Position numbers and translations under genes: made by a program
In this document: piece by piece, positions 45,720 to 53,989 of the stretch
Position numbering within the stretch: position 1 is the first letter of the stretch
Layout: each line of letters begins with the position of its first letter
Assembly (NCBI RefSeq): GCF_005116715.1
Contig: NZ_SWCI01000008.1
Span: 62,001 to 126,000 of the forward strand
Length of the DNA stretch: 64,000 nucleotides
Reading direction: 5' to 3'
From: Ferrimonas sediminicola
GTDB taxonomy: Bacteria; Pseudomonadota; Gammaproteobacteria; Enterobacterales; Shewanellaceae
The notes under the pieces: model-generated
The model's input: only the letters and a program-made list of their open reading frames with translations
Told to the model about the DNA's origin: nothing
Databases searched by the model: none

Positions 45720-46780
45720 GAGTTCTGCTGTTGGCAATGATCCTGCTGCTGACCGGCTGTGCCAGCGGGCCCCAGTCTTCCAGCTTGCGGCTGCTCACTC
45801 CTTCGGAGCAGCTGCCGTTGATGTGGCCCGATGGTGACCGCGCCCGCTACCGTTTTTTGGGCGACCTGGTGGGGGAAGCCAATCTGCAGTCGGAGTCGAA
45901 TCGGAATAACGGTTGGCAGAAGGCGCTGGAGTGGCTGGTGGGCCAGTCCGACGCGCCTCTTCTCAGGCTTCAGCGTCCTCAGGGACTCACCGTTGATGAA
46001 CGAGGCTGGGTCTATGTGGTGGATGTGGGAGCCGCTGCCCTCCTGGCGTTCGATACCCGCGGCGGCCAGGTTCACCGCTGGGGCAGTTATGGTCAACGGC
46101 AGTGGCGCACACCGCTGGATGTGGTGCTCAAGGGTGAGGAGCTGTTGATCAGCGACGCCGACTGCCGCTGCATCTGGCGTATGGACAGATCCTCGGGACG
46201 CCATCTGGGACGCTGGAGTTTGCCCGGAGCGACCCGGCCCGTGGGGCTGGCATGGGCGGCAGATTGGCAGCAACTTTTCGTCGCCGACAGCCAGGGGCAC
46301 CGCATCCTGGTGTTGGACCGGCAGGGACAGTACCTGGCCTCCATGGGGCAACGGGGGACCGCGCCGATGCAGTTCAACGGCCCGACTTTCCTGGCTTATC
46401 AGTCCGGAAAGCTGCTGGTGTCGGACACCCTCAATGCCCGTCTGCAACTGATTGACCTGGCCCGCAACCAGGCCAGGGTCATCGGCCAGCGGGGCAGCCG
46501 GGTGGGCAATCTGGCACGTCCCAAGGGGGTTGCCTTCGACTCCGAGGGACATCTGTATGTGGTGGAGTCCTATTTCGACCATCTGCTGGTGTTTGATTCG
46601 GGGGGGCGTTTGCTGTTGCCCCTGGGGGGGGCCGGCAGCGAGCCTGGCAGCTTTACCCTGCCCAGCGGCCTCGCGGTCGACGGCAGTGACCGTGTCTATG
46701 TGGCCGACATGATGAACGCCAGGGTGTCCGTGTTTCAGTATCTGGGAGAGAACCGAGGAGGCCACGATGGCGATGAGTAA
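45713..46780 (+). CDS. second NHL-repeat lipoprotein
   Basis: The 355-residue protein has a lipobox (LTGC, Cys15) and a six-bladed NHL-type propeller (blocks such as QGLTVDERGWVYVVDVG, KGVAFDSEGHLYVVES and SGLAVDGSDRVYVADMMNARVSVFQ). It is a divergent paralogue of the lipoprotein at 33732, sharing the segment before the repeats (YRF..GDLVGE versus FYWQKMLLG) only loosely. It overlaps both neighbours, so it is co-translated with a triheme cytochrome and the 11-heme cytochrome, and may help display or dock them. Confidence 0.86.
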   Translation: MVRVLLLAMILLLTGCASGPQSSSLRLLTPSEQLPLMWPDGDRARYRFLGDLVGEANLQSESNRNNGWQKALEWLVGQSDAPLLRLQRPQGLTVDERGWVYVVDVGAAALLAFDTRGGQVHRWGSYGQRQWRTPLDVVLKGEELLISDADCRCIWRMDRSSGRHLGRWSLPGATRPVGLAWAADWQQLFVADSQGHRILVLDRQGQYLASMGQRGTAPMQFNGPTFLAYQSGKLLVSDTLNARLQLIDLARNQARVIGQRGSRVGNLARPKGVAFDSEGHLYVVESYFDHLLVFDSGGRLLLPLGGAGSEPGSFTLPSGLAVDGSDRVYVADMMNARVSVFQYLGENRGGHDGDE

Positions 46781-49091
46781 CTGGAGCGGAGTTCTCCTGC
46801 TGCTGGCTTGCTGGGGCACGCCCGCCGGGGCCAGCAGCATCTATTTCACCAAGCACAACCTGTCTGCGGGCTCCGGCAACGAGGTCAGGGCCAGCGGAGA
46901 GGATCAGCTGTGCGTGTTTTGTCACACCCCCCACGGTGCGGCAAGCAGTGCCCAGGCGCCACTGTGGAACCGGCAACTGCCACAGGGGGCCAGCTACCAG
47001 GCCTACAGCTCCTCATCATTGCAGGCGACCACTGAGGCGCCCGGAGGTGCCTCCAAACTCTGCCTCTCCTGCCATGACGGCACCCTGGCCATCGGCGCGG
47101 TGAATGTCGCCAACGGCCAGGTCGCCCCCACCCTGACCATGACCGGGGCGGCGGCCGGGGGCATGATGCCCTCCGGTGGCGGCCTGACCACAGGCAATAC
47201 CCGCAACCTGGGGACCGATTTGAGCAACGACCATCCCATCTCCTTCACCTTCGATACGGAACTGGCAGCCCGGGATGGTGAGCTCTATGACCCCGAGGCG
47301 GTGGCCCACATCGGTACTCGCAGTGGTGGCGACTACCCCCTGCTGCCGCTGGATCATGACAGCAAGGTGCAGTGCACCAGCTGCCACGACCCTCATCAGT
47401 ATGACGAGGCCACCGGCAACACCAAGTTTCTACGCGGGCAGAGGCTGCAGCAGCAACCGCCCGGTGGTGCCGGATTCGATGCCGCCAACGACATGATCTG
47501 TCTGGGGTGTCACCAGAAGTCGGGGCGGGCCTGGTCCGAGTCGGTACACGCCAGTAACCTGACCGCCTCCTACAGCTATACCGACACGGCCGCCGATGAG
47601 CGCGGGTTTCCGCTGGGTACCAAGGTGTGGCAGGCCGGCTGCCTCAACTGCCACGATTCCCACACGGTCCAGGGCGCCAAGCGACTGCTCCGGGAAGGGA
47701 CCGACAGCCTGGCGACCCCCAAGGCCGGGGGCAACCCGGCGCCGGAGGAGACCTGCTATCAGTGCCATTCTAGTTTGTCGAACCGGGCGGTACAGGAGCT
47801 GGGCATCGCCGATATCCGCTCAGATTTTGTCAACAAGAGCCGGAGGATGCCCATTACCCGAGATCATCAGCAGCGGGACCACCCTCATGACATCGAAGAC
47901 GCCAACCTCAATGAATCTAGGGAGAAGCTGGGGCGAAATCAGCCGAGCAACCGCCACACCACCTGTACCGACTGCCATAACCCGCACAGGGTGATCCGGG
48001 CACCGCTGCTCAACGCCGGCGCGCCGGCGTCTCAGGGCACCCACACCCATGCCTCGGGCACCCTACACAGCAACCTGGCTTCCGGTGCCCTGCGGGGTTC
48101 CATCGGCGTCGAGCCGATCTATGCCAACGACACCTTCGAGCCGGATCCCATCGCTGCGGATGCCCTCATCGCCTTTCAGGTGAAACAGGGAGCGCCCCAG
48201 GCCGGCGCCAGTACCGATGTCAACCAGCCCTACGTGACCCGGGAGTACCAGGTATGCCTGAGGTGTCACTCCAACTACGGCTTCGGTACCCTGCCTCCCA
48301 CCGCCGGCGACAGCGGCGGCGGTACCCCCTACGGCACCAACGGCCTGGCGCAGTACACCAACCAGGCGATGGAGTTCAACCCTCCGCTGGCGGACCGGGG
48401 TGAGCCAGGGGGCAACCACAGATCCTGGCACCCGGTCATTGGCCCCACCGGGCGAACCGATGCGGTGCGCCGCTCTGGCGCCAGGAACTCCTGGAGTGCG
48501 CCCTGGAATCAGAGCGGTGCCCTGGGCAATCAGACCATGTACTGCTCCGACTGCCACGGCAGCGACCACAGTGCCACCGGCAGCGGCGGGGCTCCGGCGG
48601 CCGGCAGTCCCTGGGGCCCCCACGGCTCCAACAACAACTTCATCCTCAGGGGCAGTTGGAGCAATCCGGAGAACCCCTTCGGCACCGGTGCCATCTGCTT
48701 CAAGTGCCATTCCACCGGCTACCGGCGCAAGGACGGGCTCTCCAGTTCCGGCTTCTGGGGGGGCGGCCGTGGAGACTTGCACGGTTACCACGCCGACAAC
48801 GTGCGGCGCACCGACAGCCCAAGGGATCAGATGCGCTGCACCATGTGCCACGTCGCCGTGCCTCACGGCTGGAAGAACAAGGCGTTTCTGGTCAACCTCA
48901 ACGATGTGGGCCCCGAGGGGGGGCAGGCGATCGGCACCAATGTCAGCGGGCGGAGTTACACCAACGGCCCCTACTACCGCAAGGCCTACCTGAGAATACG
49001 CAACTGGCGTCCCAGCGGCAGCTGGCGGGAAAACGATTGTGGTAAGAGCGGAAGCTATGGCCGAGACTGGATGCGCAACACCTGTGGTTAG
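46767..49091 (+). CDS. 11-heme cytochrome c with OmcE-like N-terminal module
   Basis: The 774-residue precursor has a signal peptide (to about residue 22) and eleven CXXCH sites at Cys49, 99, 203, 245, 292, 330, 400, 497, 593, 644 and 691. The first four, with TKHNLS, CVFCHTPHG, CLSCHDGT, LSNDHPISF, CTSCHDPH and CLGCH, repeat the landmarks of the OmcE-like protein at 39150. The remaining seven are spread over about 450 residues rich in Gly, Asn and Ser. It could be a cap, base or junction that joins the filament to other carriers, or a separate extracellular cytochrome. GAGGAGG precedes the ATG. The C-terminus has two further Cys (about residues 762 and 773) outside heme motifs. Confidence 0.88.
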   Translation: MAMSNWSGVLLLLACWGTPAGASSIYFTKHNLSAGSGNEVRASGEDQLCVFCHTPHGAASSAQAPLWNRQLPQGASYQAYSSSSLQATTEAPGGASKLCLSCHDGTLAIGAVNVANGQVAPTLTMTGAAAGGMMPSGGGLTTGNTRNLGTDLSNDHPISFTFDTELAARDGELYDPEAVAHIGTRSGGDYPLLPLDHDSKVQCTSCHDPHQYDEATGNTKFLRGQRLQQQPPGGAGFDAANDMICLGCHQKSGRAWSESVHASNLTASYSYTDTAADERGFPLGTKVWQAGCLNCHDSHTVQGAKRLLREGTDSLATPKAGGNPAPEETCYQCHSSLSNRAVQELGIADIRSDFVNKSRRMPITRDHQQRDHPHDIEDANLNESREKLGRNQPSNRHTTCTDCHNPHRVIRAPLLNAGAPASQGTHTHASGTLHSNLASGALRGSIGVEPIYANDTFEPDPIAADALIAFQVKQGAPQAGASTDVNQPYVTREYQVCLRCHSNYGFGTLPPTAGDSGGGTPYGTNGLAQYTNQAMEFNPPLADRGEPGGNHRSWHPVIGPTGRTDAVRRSGARNSWSAPWNQSGALGNQTMYCSDCHGSDHSATGSGGAPAAGSPWGPHGSNNNFILRGSWSNPENPFGTGAICFKCHSTGYRRKDGLSSSGFWGGGRGDLHGYHADNVRRTDSPRDQMRCTMCHVAVPHGWKNKAFLVNLNDVGPEGGQAIGTNVSGRSYTNGPYYRKAYLRIRNWRPSGSWRENDCGKSGSYGRDWMRNTCG

Positions 49092-50025
49092 GGTGCTGCA
49101 GGTGTTGGCCTCTCTCAGGCTCACCGTGGCGGCCATCCTCGCCCTGATCCTGGGGTTGATGCTGGTCTCTGGTCGGGGCTGGCCCCTGGCTGCGACCCTG
49201 ACGCTTCCGGCACTGCTATTATGGCTCAACCTGGGTGCTGCGCTGGCGGTGTTTCCGGTATTTCGCCGGTCGTTGTCCCTGACCCTGTTTCACCTGGCGC
49301 TGATGCTGATGCTGCCCCTGGCCCTGGTGGCCGGACGCTTTCACTTTGCCGGGCATTTCGAGCTGCCGGAGGGGGCGGCATTCGATCCCGGGCGGCTGGT
49401 GATCGACCGGCAGGGCCCCTGGTACACTCCGGGGTTGTCCGCTTTAAACCTGACCCTGGACAGCATCAGTGCCAGCTATGCCGAGGGCCTCAGGCCTCAA
49501 CATATCCGCGCCAGGGTTCGTCTCAACGGTGATGGCAAGGTGATCGCCGAGGGCAGGCCGCTCCACTGGCAGGGCTACCGACTCTATGTGACCAAAAACG
49601 TTGGTTTCTCAGTTAACCTCGACTACCTGGCCAGCAATGGAAGCCGGCATAACCTCTCGGTTAATTTTCCCTGGTTCCTGGGTAATGAGCTGGCCCAGGC
49701 TCAGGAACTGACCCTGGGCGGAGATCGCTTGTGGCTGAAGCTGGATGGGTTGGAGGCGGTGTTTGATGATTCCCTGGCGGTGTCGCCCCTCCGTTTGCCT
49801 GCGAGGCCGAAACTGGTGGTACGCCGCCAGGAAACGCGCCGCGTGCTGTCACTGGGACAGAAGGCCGGCCTGGGACAGGGAACCCTGGTGTTTCGCGGCG
49901 TCCACTTCTGGCAGGGGTTTAAGGTGCAACACGATCCTAGCCGGCACTGGATGCTGGCGCTGGTGCTGCTGATGCTGGGCTCTCTGAGCTGCTTCCTGGT
50001 TCGGCGTCATGTGTTGCGTCGCTGA
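49057..50025 (+). CDS. resB: ResB-like cytochrome c biogenesis protein (System II)
   Basis: The 322-residue membrane protein has three N-terminal membrane segments (about residues 22-42, 48-68 and 78-98), a large periplasmic domain (100-295) and a C-terminal segment (298-316), the usual ResB/Ccs1 layout though shorter than most (about 450 or more). With CcsA it forms the System II heme lyase that attaches heme to CXXCH motifs. The ATG at 49057 overlaps the 11-heme cytochrome gene by 35 bases, so it is part of that operon. Gammaproteobacteria normally use System I, so this looks like a dedicated maturation system. Confidence 0.83.
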   Translation: MAETGCATPVVRVLQVLASLRLTVAAILALILGLMLVSGRGWPLAATLTLPALLLWLNLGAALAVFPVFRRSLSLTLFHLALMLMLPLALVAGRFHFAGHFELPEGAAFDPGRLVIDRQGPWYTPGLSALNLTLDSISASYAEGLRPQHIRARVRLNGDGKVIAEGRPLHWQGYRLYVTKNVGFSVNLDYLASNGSRHNLSVNFPWFLGNELAQAQELTLGGDRLWLKLDGLEAVFDDSLAVSPLRLPARPKLVVRRQETRRVLSLGQKAGLGQGTLVFRGVHFWQGFKVQHDPSRHWMLALVLLMLGSLSCFLVRRHVLRR

Positions 50026-50572
50026 GTTGAGTTTCCCACAGCCAAAGTGCCGCTCGGGCGCGGCTGGCAAACTGATCGTCCCGCCGCAGATGAAGGTAGG
50101 TTCTCATATGGCCGATGGCTGCGGCCAGCTGTTGTCGCTGTTCCAGGACCAGGGCGAGGCCATAATAGGCGTTCGCCTGGTCGGGGTTCATCTCCAAGGC
50201 GTGTTCGAAGGCCGCCCCGGCCTCCGGCCAGCGCAGCAGACCAATCAAAGTAAACCCCAGGTTTACCTGGGCTTCGGCAACGGTGGGGTTATCGGCAATA
50301 AATCGATGCCAGGCCACCAGCGCCCCCTCGAGGTGACCCAGGGTCATCAGTTGCACCGCCTCTTCAAACCTCTTCAGCCTGAGCCGCTGTTGCTGTTGTC
50401 TTGCATGTTCACTGCCGTTGAGGGCACCACTGACATAGGACTGAGGGGAGGGCGCGGGATCGGCAGCCTCTGCCGCAGGGGAGAGCGGGGGCGAAACCAG
50501 GTGCTCGAGTGTCAGGATAATCATGGCAGCCGACAGCAGGACTGCCAGGGCCACGGGGCGTTTGTCTCGCAT
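49937..50572 (-). CDS. membrane-anchored TPR protein, antisense within the cluster
   Basis: The 211-residue protein has an N-terminal membrane segment (about residues 6-26), a linker and about three TPR repeats (VEAEAQVNLGFTLIGL-like, ANAYYGLALVLEQRQ), ending in a Pro/Ala/Ser-rich tail. Its 3' end overlaps the resB coding region on the other strand by 89 bases, and it is divergent from ccsA. TPR proteins such as CcmI/CcmH handle apocytochromes in System I; a similar chaperone role here is a guess. An in-frame upstream extension to 50695 has no support. The ribosome-binding site is weak. Confidence 0.72.
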   Translation of the reverse strand: MRDKRPVALAVLLSAAMIILTLEHLVSPPLSPAAEAADPAPSPQSYVSGALNGSEHARQQQQRLRLKRFEEAVQLMTLGHLEGALVAWHRFIADNPTVAEAQVNLGFTLIGLLRWPEAGAAFEHALEMNPDQANAYYGLALVLEQRQQLAAAIGHMRTYLHLRRDDQFASRARAALWLWETQLSDATHDAEPGSSSESPASAAPAPASSAG

Positions 50573-50652
50573 TATGTGCAGCCAAAAATAAAAAGTGTAT
50601 ACCGCCTGAGATTGGATAACAGATCCCGGCGACCTGAAAGAAATTATATGGT

Positions 50653-50668
50653 TTTCGCCAGGGCGAAA
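50653..50668. promoter_or_regulatory. palindrome between the TPR gene and ccsA
   Basis: TTTCGCC/GGCGAAA with a two-base centre lies in the divergent promoter region. It could be an operator; no regulator is assigned. Confidence 0.4.
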
Positions 50669-50721
50669 CAAAGGGTGATATATCGTCTTTCTCATTTATT
50701 TGATCACGGAAATTGCATAAC

Positions 50722-51519
50722 GTGCCTGAATTGATCATTTTATCTTTGGGGTTGGCTCTCTATATTTTTGCCACCCTCGTAGCCTTGGTGTTTATTTCCT
50801 CTAGCCGCTCCGCTCCCCCATGGATAGGCGCCTTGGTTGGTCTTGGCTGGATACTGCACTCTCTCTCCCTGCTGATGCGCTGGCTGGTGCTGGGGCACGG
50901 TCCCTTCGTGACCCTGTTTGAGGTGCTCTCCGGCAACCTGTGGAGCCTGGTGCTCGCCTGGCTTGTGGCCTGGTGCGCTTGCCCAAGATTCCGGGGAGGT
51001 TGGGTTGCGGCGATGCCTGTGTTGGCGCTGATGGGGGTGTGGATCCCGACAACCCCGGCCGAAGGCAGTGTCCTGCCCGCGACCTTCTATACCCCCTGGC
51101 TCTATGTTCATTCATTGACCGGGCGAGTGTTTCTGGCCGCGCTGATGCTGGCTTTGGGGTTGGTGCTGGCCCAGTGGTTATCGGCCCGCTCGGACCGGCT
51201 GGTGCCACTGTCAGTGGTTCAGGGGGAGAGAGCGGTGGATGCCCTGTTGCTGATGGCGTTACTGTTTGATGGTTTAATGCTGGTCTCCGGGGCGATCTGG
51301 GCCGAAAACGCCTGGGGTCAGTATTGGGGGTGGGATCCGTTGGAGGTCTGGGCGTTGATCACCTGGCTGATGGTCGGCTTGGCAATCCACGTCAGGTTGG
51401 TGGTTCCATCCGGCCCCGGCTGGTCGCTGATGGCGGTTGCAGCTGCCTTTGCGGTGGCCTTCGTGACCTTTTTTGGTGTTCCCTTTCTCTCCATGGCACC
51501 GCACATGGGGGTGTTTTGA
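50722..51519 (+). CDS. ccsA: CcsA/CcmC-family cytochrome c assembly protein (System II)
   Basis: The 265-residue inner-membrane protein has about eight membrane segments and the heme-handling WWD-type motif in WGQYWGWDPLEVWALITWL (about residue 195). With ResB it would export heme and ligate it to apocytochromes. The GTG at 50722 is preferred because GGAAA lies nine bases upstream; a TTG at 50713 is possible. It is separated from resB by the opposing TPR gene, so expression may be independent of the sigma54 operon. It ends directly against the converging EAL gene. Confidence 0.87.
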   Translation: MPELIILSLGLALYIFATLVALVFISSSRSAPPWIGALVGLGWILHSLSLLMRWLVLGHGPFVTLFEVLSGNLWSLVLAWLVAWCACPRFRGGWVAAMPVLALMGVWIPTTPAEGSVLPATFYTPWLYVHSLTGRVFLAALMLALGLVLAQWLSARSDRLVPLSVVQGERAVDALLLMALLFDGLMLVSGAIWAENAWGQYWGWDPLEVWALITWLMVGLAIHVRLVVPSGPGWSLMAVAAAFAVAFVTFFGVPFLSMAPHMGVF

Positions 51520-53727
51520 TCAGAGCCTCTGTTGTGCCTGTTGGCGAGGACTCATCTGCTGTTTCTGCCGTTTGAGTGTGGCGACCGCCTGGTCCATCTC
51601 CATGGGCCGGTGATAGAAGAAGCCCTGGCAGATGACGTCCGGATAACCGGTGACGAAATGGTGTTGGGAGTTGGTTTCGATCCCCTCTGCGATCACCTTA
51701 AGCTGGAGGTGGTTAGCCAGGGCAATGATGGTCTTGGCGATGCCGGTGTCCACCTGATCTGTCAGCACCCCTTCGATGAAGGAGCGGTCGATCTTCAGTT
51801 CGTCCACGGGTAACCGCTTCAACTGATGCAAGCTGGAGTAACCGGTGCCGAAATCATCGATGGAGATGCGTACGCCAAAGCTCCGCAGTCGCTCCAGTGT
51901 TTGTGAGGCCTGCTCCTGGCTTTCAATGAAGGTGGTTTCGGTGATCTCGAAGGTAAAACAGGAGGGGGGAGTACCAACGTTGAGAATGTTGTCCTTGATG
52001 GTGTGGTAGAGGGAGGGCTCCTTCAGTTGCTTGGCAGACAGGTTGACCGACATCTGCACGTTGCGTCCAAGCACATTGGTAAAGGCACATTGAGCACGAC
52101 AGGCCTGTTTGATCACCTCTGCGCCAATCTCCTGTATCAGATCCAGGTTTTCGGCCAACTGGATAAACCGGGCAGGGGCTTCGATCTCACTCTGGCTGCG
52201 ACGCCACCTCAGTAGCGCTTCAAAGCCGATGATCACCCCGCTTCCGGGGCAGACCTGGGGCTGGTAGACCAGGAAGAACTGGTCCTTTGCCAAGGCACTT
52301 TTCAACTGCTTCTCCAGCTCCCTGCGTTCCAGCAGTTTGTACTCCATTGACTGGTTGAAGAAACTGATATTGGAGTTGAGCCCCTGATCCGACTCCAGGG
52401 CGATGAGGGCCCGGCTCAGCAGGACATCGGCTTCCAGGCCATCCTTGATAACCAAGCTGATGCCAAATCGGCACTGGAGGGTGACCTCGCCACCATTGAC
52501 CGGGTAGGCCTTGGTCATGGCTCCCGCCAACTTATTGGCGGCGATCCAGACGTCGTTCATGCAGCTAAAGTTATCGATAGCCAGGCCAAACGTGTCTTGG
52601 TCAAGCTGTCCCAACAGGTCGGTCTTTCGGCTGAGTGTTCGCAATTGGCTGGAGATCTGCTGCATCAGCTGCAGGTTGTCATCGGAGCTCAATGTCAGTT
52701 GCAACTGCTTCAGTTGACTGAAACGGATGACAATCAGCGCTGACAATCCATTTTGGGCATGGAACAGCTGGTAACGCATGTGCAACTGCTTGAGAAAGCT
52801 TCTGCGGTTAAAGAGTCCGCTCCTCAAATCAGTTTGCTCCAGGGTGTTCATCTTGGCCTGGGTTTTGGCCAACTTCTCCCCCAGGTGCGATGGGTGGCTA
52901 AAGATGTGGCGGTTGATATAGAAGAAGGAGAGGCTCAGTAGCAACAGGGTGCCGTAGGAGAGCAATATGGGGAAACTGAAATTTTGGTGCTCGCGGGCCA
53001 ACTGCAGGTTCCAGGGGGCGAGCGGGTTCAGGGGCAGGGTCAGGGTATCCTGGTTGGGACCGAGCTGATCGCCGTAGAGAGTCGAGGCGTTGAGGCTGTG
53101 GGTCAGCGCCAGGGTCATTCCGGCACTGCGCAGTGCCGTTAGGCCGGTCTCCTGGGCAAATCTGTCCATCTCTACCATGGCGGTGACGAATCCCCAGAAT
53201 CGCTTGCCTTTGCTGCCGGGAAGAAAGACGGGCTTACGCAGGAAGAATGAGTAATTGGACTGAAGTGTCTTGTAGGGGCCGGACAGGACGGTTTGCTGGA
53301 TATTGATGGCGTTGAGGACATCCTGTTGGCGCTTGTCATCCAGCAGCAGATTATGGCCTATGGCGCGGCGGTTGTTGCCCAGGGGATAGATGGCTTTGAC
53401 TATGGCGTCAGGGGCCAGCTGAAGGTTGGAGACCGCTGGAGCCAGAGCCAGATAGGTGGGTGCCAGGGTATTGAGCCGGGTTTGGCCGATCTCAGGGTTG
53501 GCCTGAATCTCCTGGTCAAGGGCGGTCAATATCGAGACAATATCGTCTAACTGACGATTAAGATCCGTCAACTGGTGTTGTGCGATGGCTTCCAGGTGCC
53601 ACTGGTCGTTCTCTTGCCAACGTTGAAGCTGATCCTGAATGATGCCTCCCCCACAAAGGATGGTGATCAGGGTCAGCAGCCAGGGAGAGAGTGAGCGAGC
53701 AGGCAACCTGGGAAACATAGCACGCAT
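51520..53727 (-). CDS. membrane GGDEF-EAL protein, likely c-di-GMP phosphodiesterase
   Basis: The 735-residue protein has two membrane segments (about residues 14-32 and 255-275) around a periplasmic sensor region, a degenerate GGDEF domain (the signature position reads LDQDTF) and a C-terminal EAL domain with EALLRW, NLSAKQL, EITET, DDFGTGYSSL, KIDRSFI and AEGIET intact. It should hydrolyse c-di-GMP, lowering adhesion or biofilm signals, in response to a periplasmic cue. It abuts ccsA with no gap, and no terminator is visible between them. Link to the cytochrome cluster is unproven. Confidence 0.92.
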   Translation of the reverse strand: MRAMFPRLPARSLSPWLLTLITILCGGGIIQDQLQRWQENDQWHLEAIAQHQLTDLNRQLDDIVSILTALDQEIQANPEIGQTRLNTLAPTYLALAPAVSNLQLAPDAIVKAIYPLGNNRRAIGHNLLLDDKRQQDVLNAINIQQTVLSGPYKTLQSNYSFFLRKPVFLPGSKGKRFWGFVTAMVEMDRFAQETGLTALRSAGMTLALTHSLNASTLYGDQLGPNQDTLTLPLNPLAPWNLQLAREHQNFSFPILLSYGTLLLLSLSFFYINRHIFSHPSHLGEKLAKTQAKMNTLEQTDLRSGLFNRRSFLKQLHMRYQLFHAQNGLSALIVIRFSQLKQLQLTLSSDDNLQLMQQISSQLRTLSRKTDLLGQLDQDTFGLAIDNFSCMNDVWIAANKLAGAMTKAYPVNGGEVTLQCRFGISLVIKDGLEADVLLSRALIALESDQGLNSNISFFNQSMEYKLLERRELEKQLKSALAKDQFFLVYQPQVCPGSGVIIGFEALLRWRRSQSEIEAPARFIQLAENLDLIQEIGAEVIKQACRAQCAFTNVLGRNVQMSVNLSAKQLKEPSLYHTIKDNILNVGTPPSCFTFEITETTFIESQEQASQTLERLRSFGVRISIDDFGTGYSSLHQLKRLPVDELKIDRSFIEGVLTDQVDTGIAKTIIALANHLQLKVIAEGIETNSQHHFVTGYPDVICQGFFYHRPMEMDQAVATLKRQKQQMSPRQQAQQRL

Positions 53728-53841
53728 AAGATACCGTTGATAACCACTCCAATGTGATGAATGTGATTATATGTATTTAGCAACAATTGTGGTCAATATT
53801 CGCGTCAAATAATCCGATTTAGTTGAACTTGATCATGCTTG

Positions 53842-53865
53842 TTATTTCTCAAAACTGAGAAATAA
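53842..53865. promoter_or_regulatory. perfect inverted repeat upstream of the PAS sensor gene
   Basis: TTATTTCTCA and TGAGAAATAA form a ten-base perfect palindrome with a four-base centre, in an AT-rich gap between two divergent signalling genes. It looks like an operator for a dimeric regulator. Confidence 0.5.
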
Positions 53866-53989
53866 ACTCATTGGGGTTTATTGTTTGTTCTACTTCAAAT
53901 TAGACGCTCGAACTTATTTGTTTTTTGATTCACGTGTGATAATAATCCCCTGAGCAGGGATGAACCGTTTAAATTTTGAGAGCAGTTGA

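Noticed and set aside
50698-50718. A possible third sigma54 element before ccsA
   Set aside because: The TTGCA part is present but the essential GG of the -24 box is missing (GATCACG in place of TGGCACG).
33346-51519. Recent horizontal transfer of the cytochrome cluster on a mobile element
   Set aside because: No integrase, transposase, tRNA or flanking repeats were seen, and base usage looks like the neighbouring core genes by eye.
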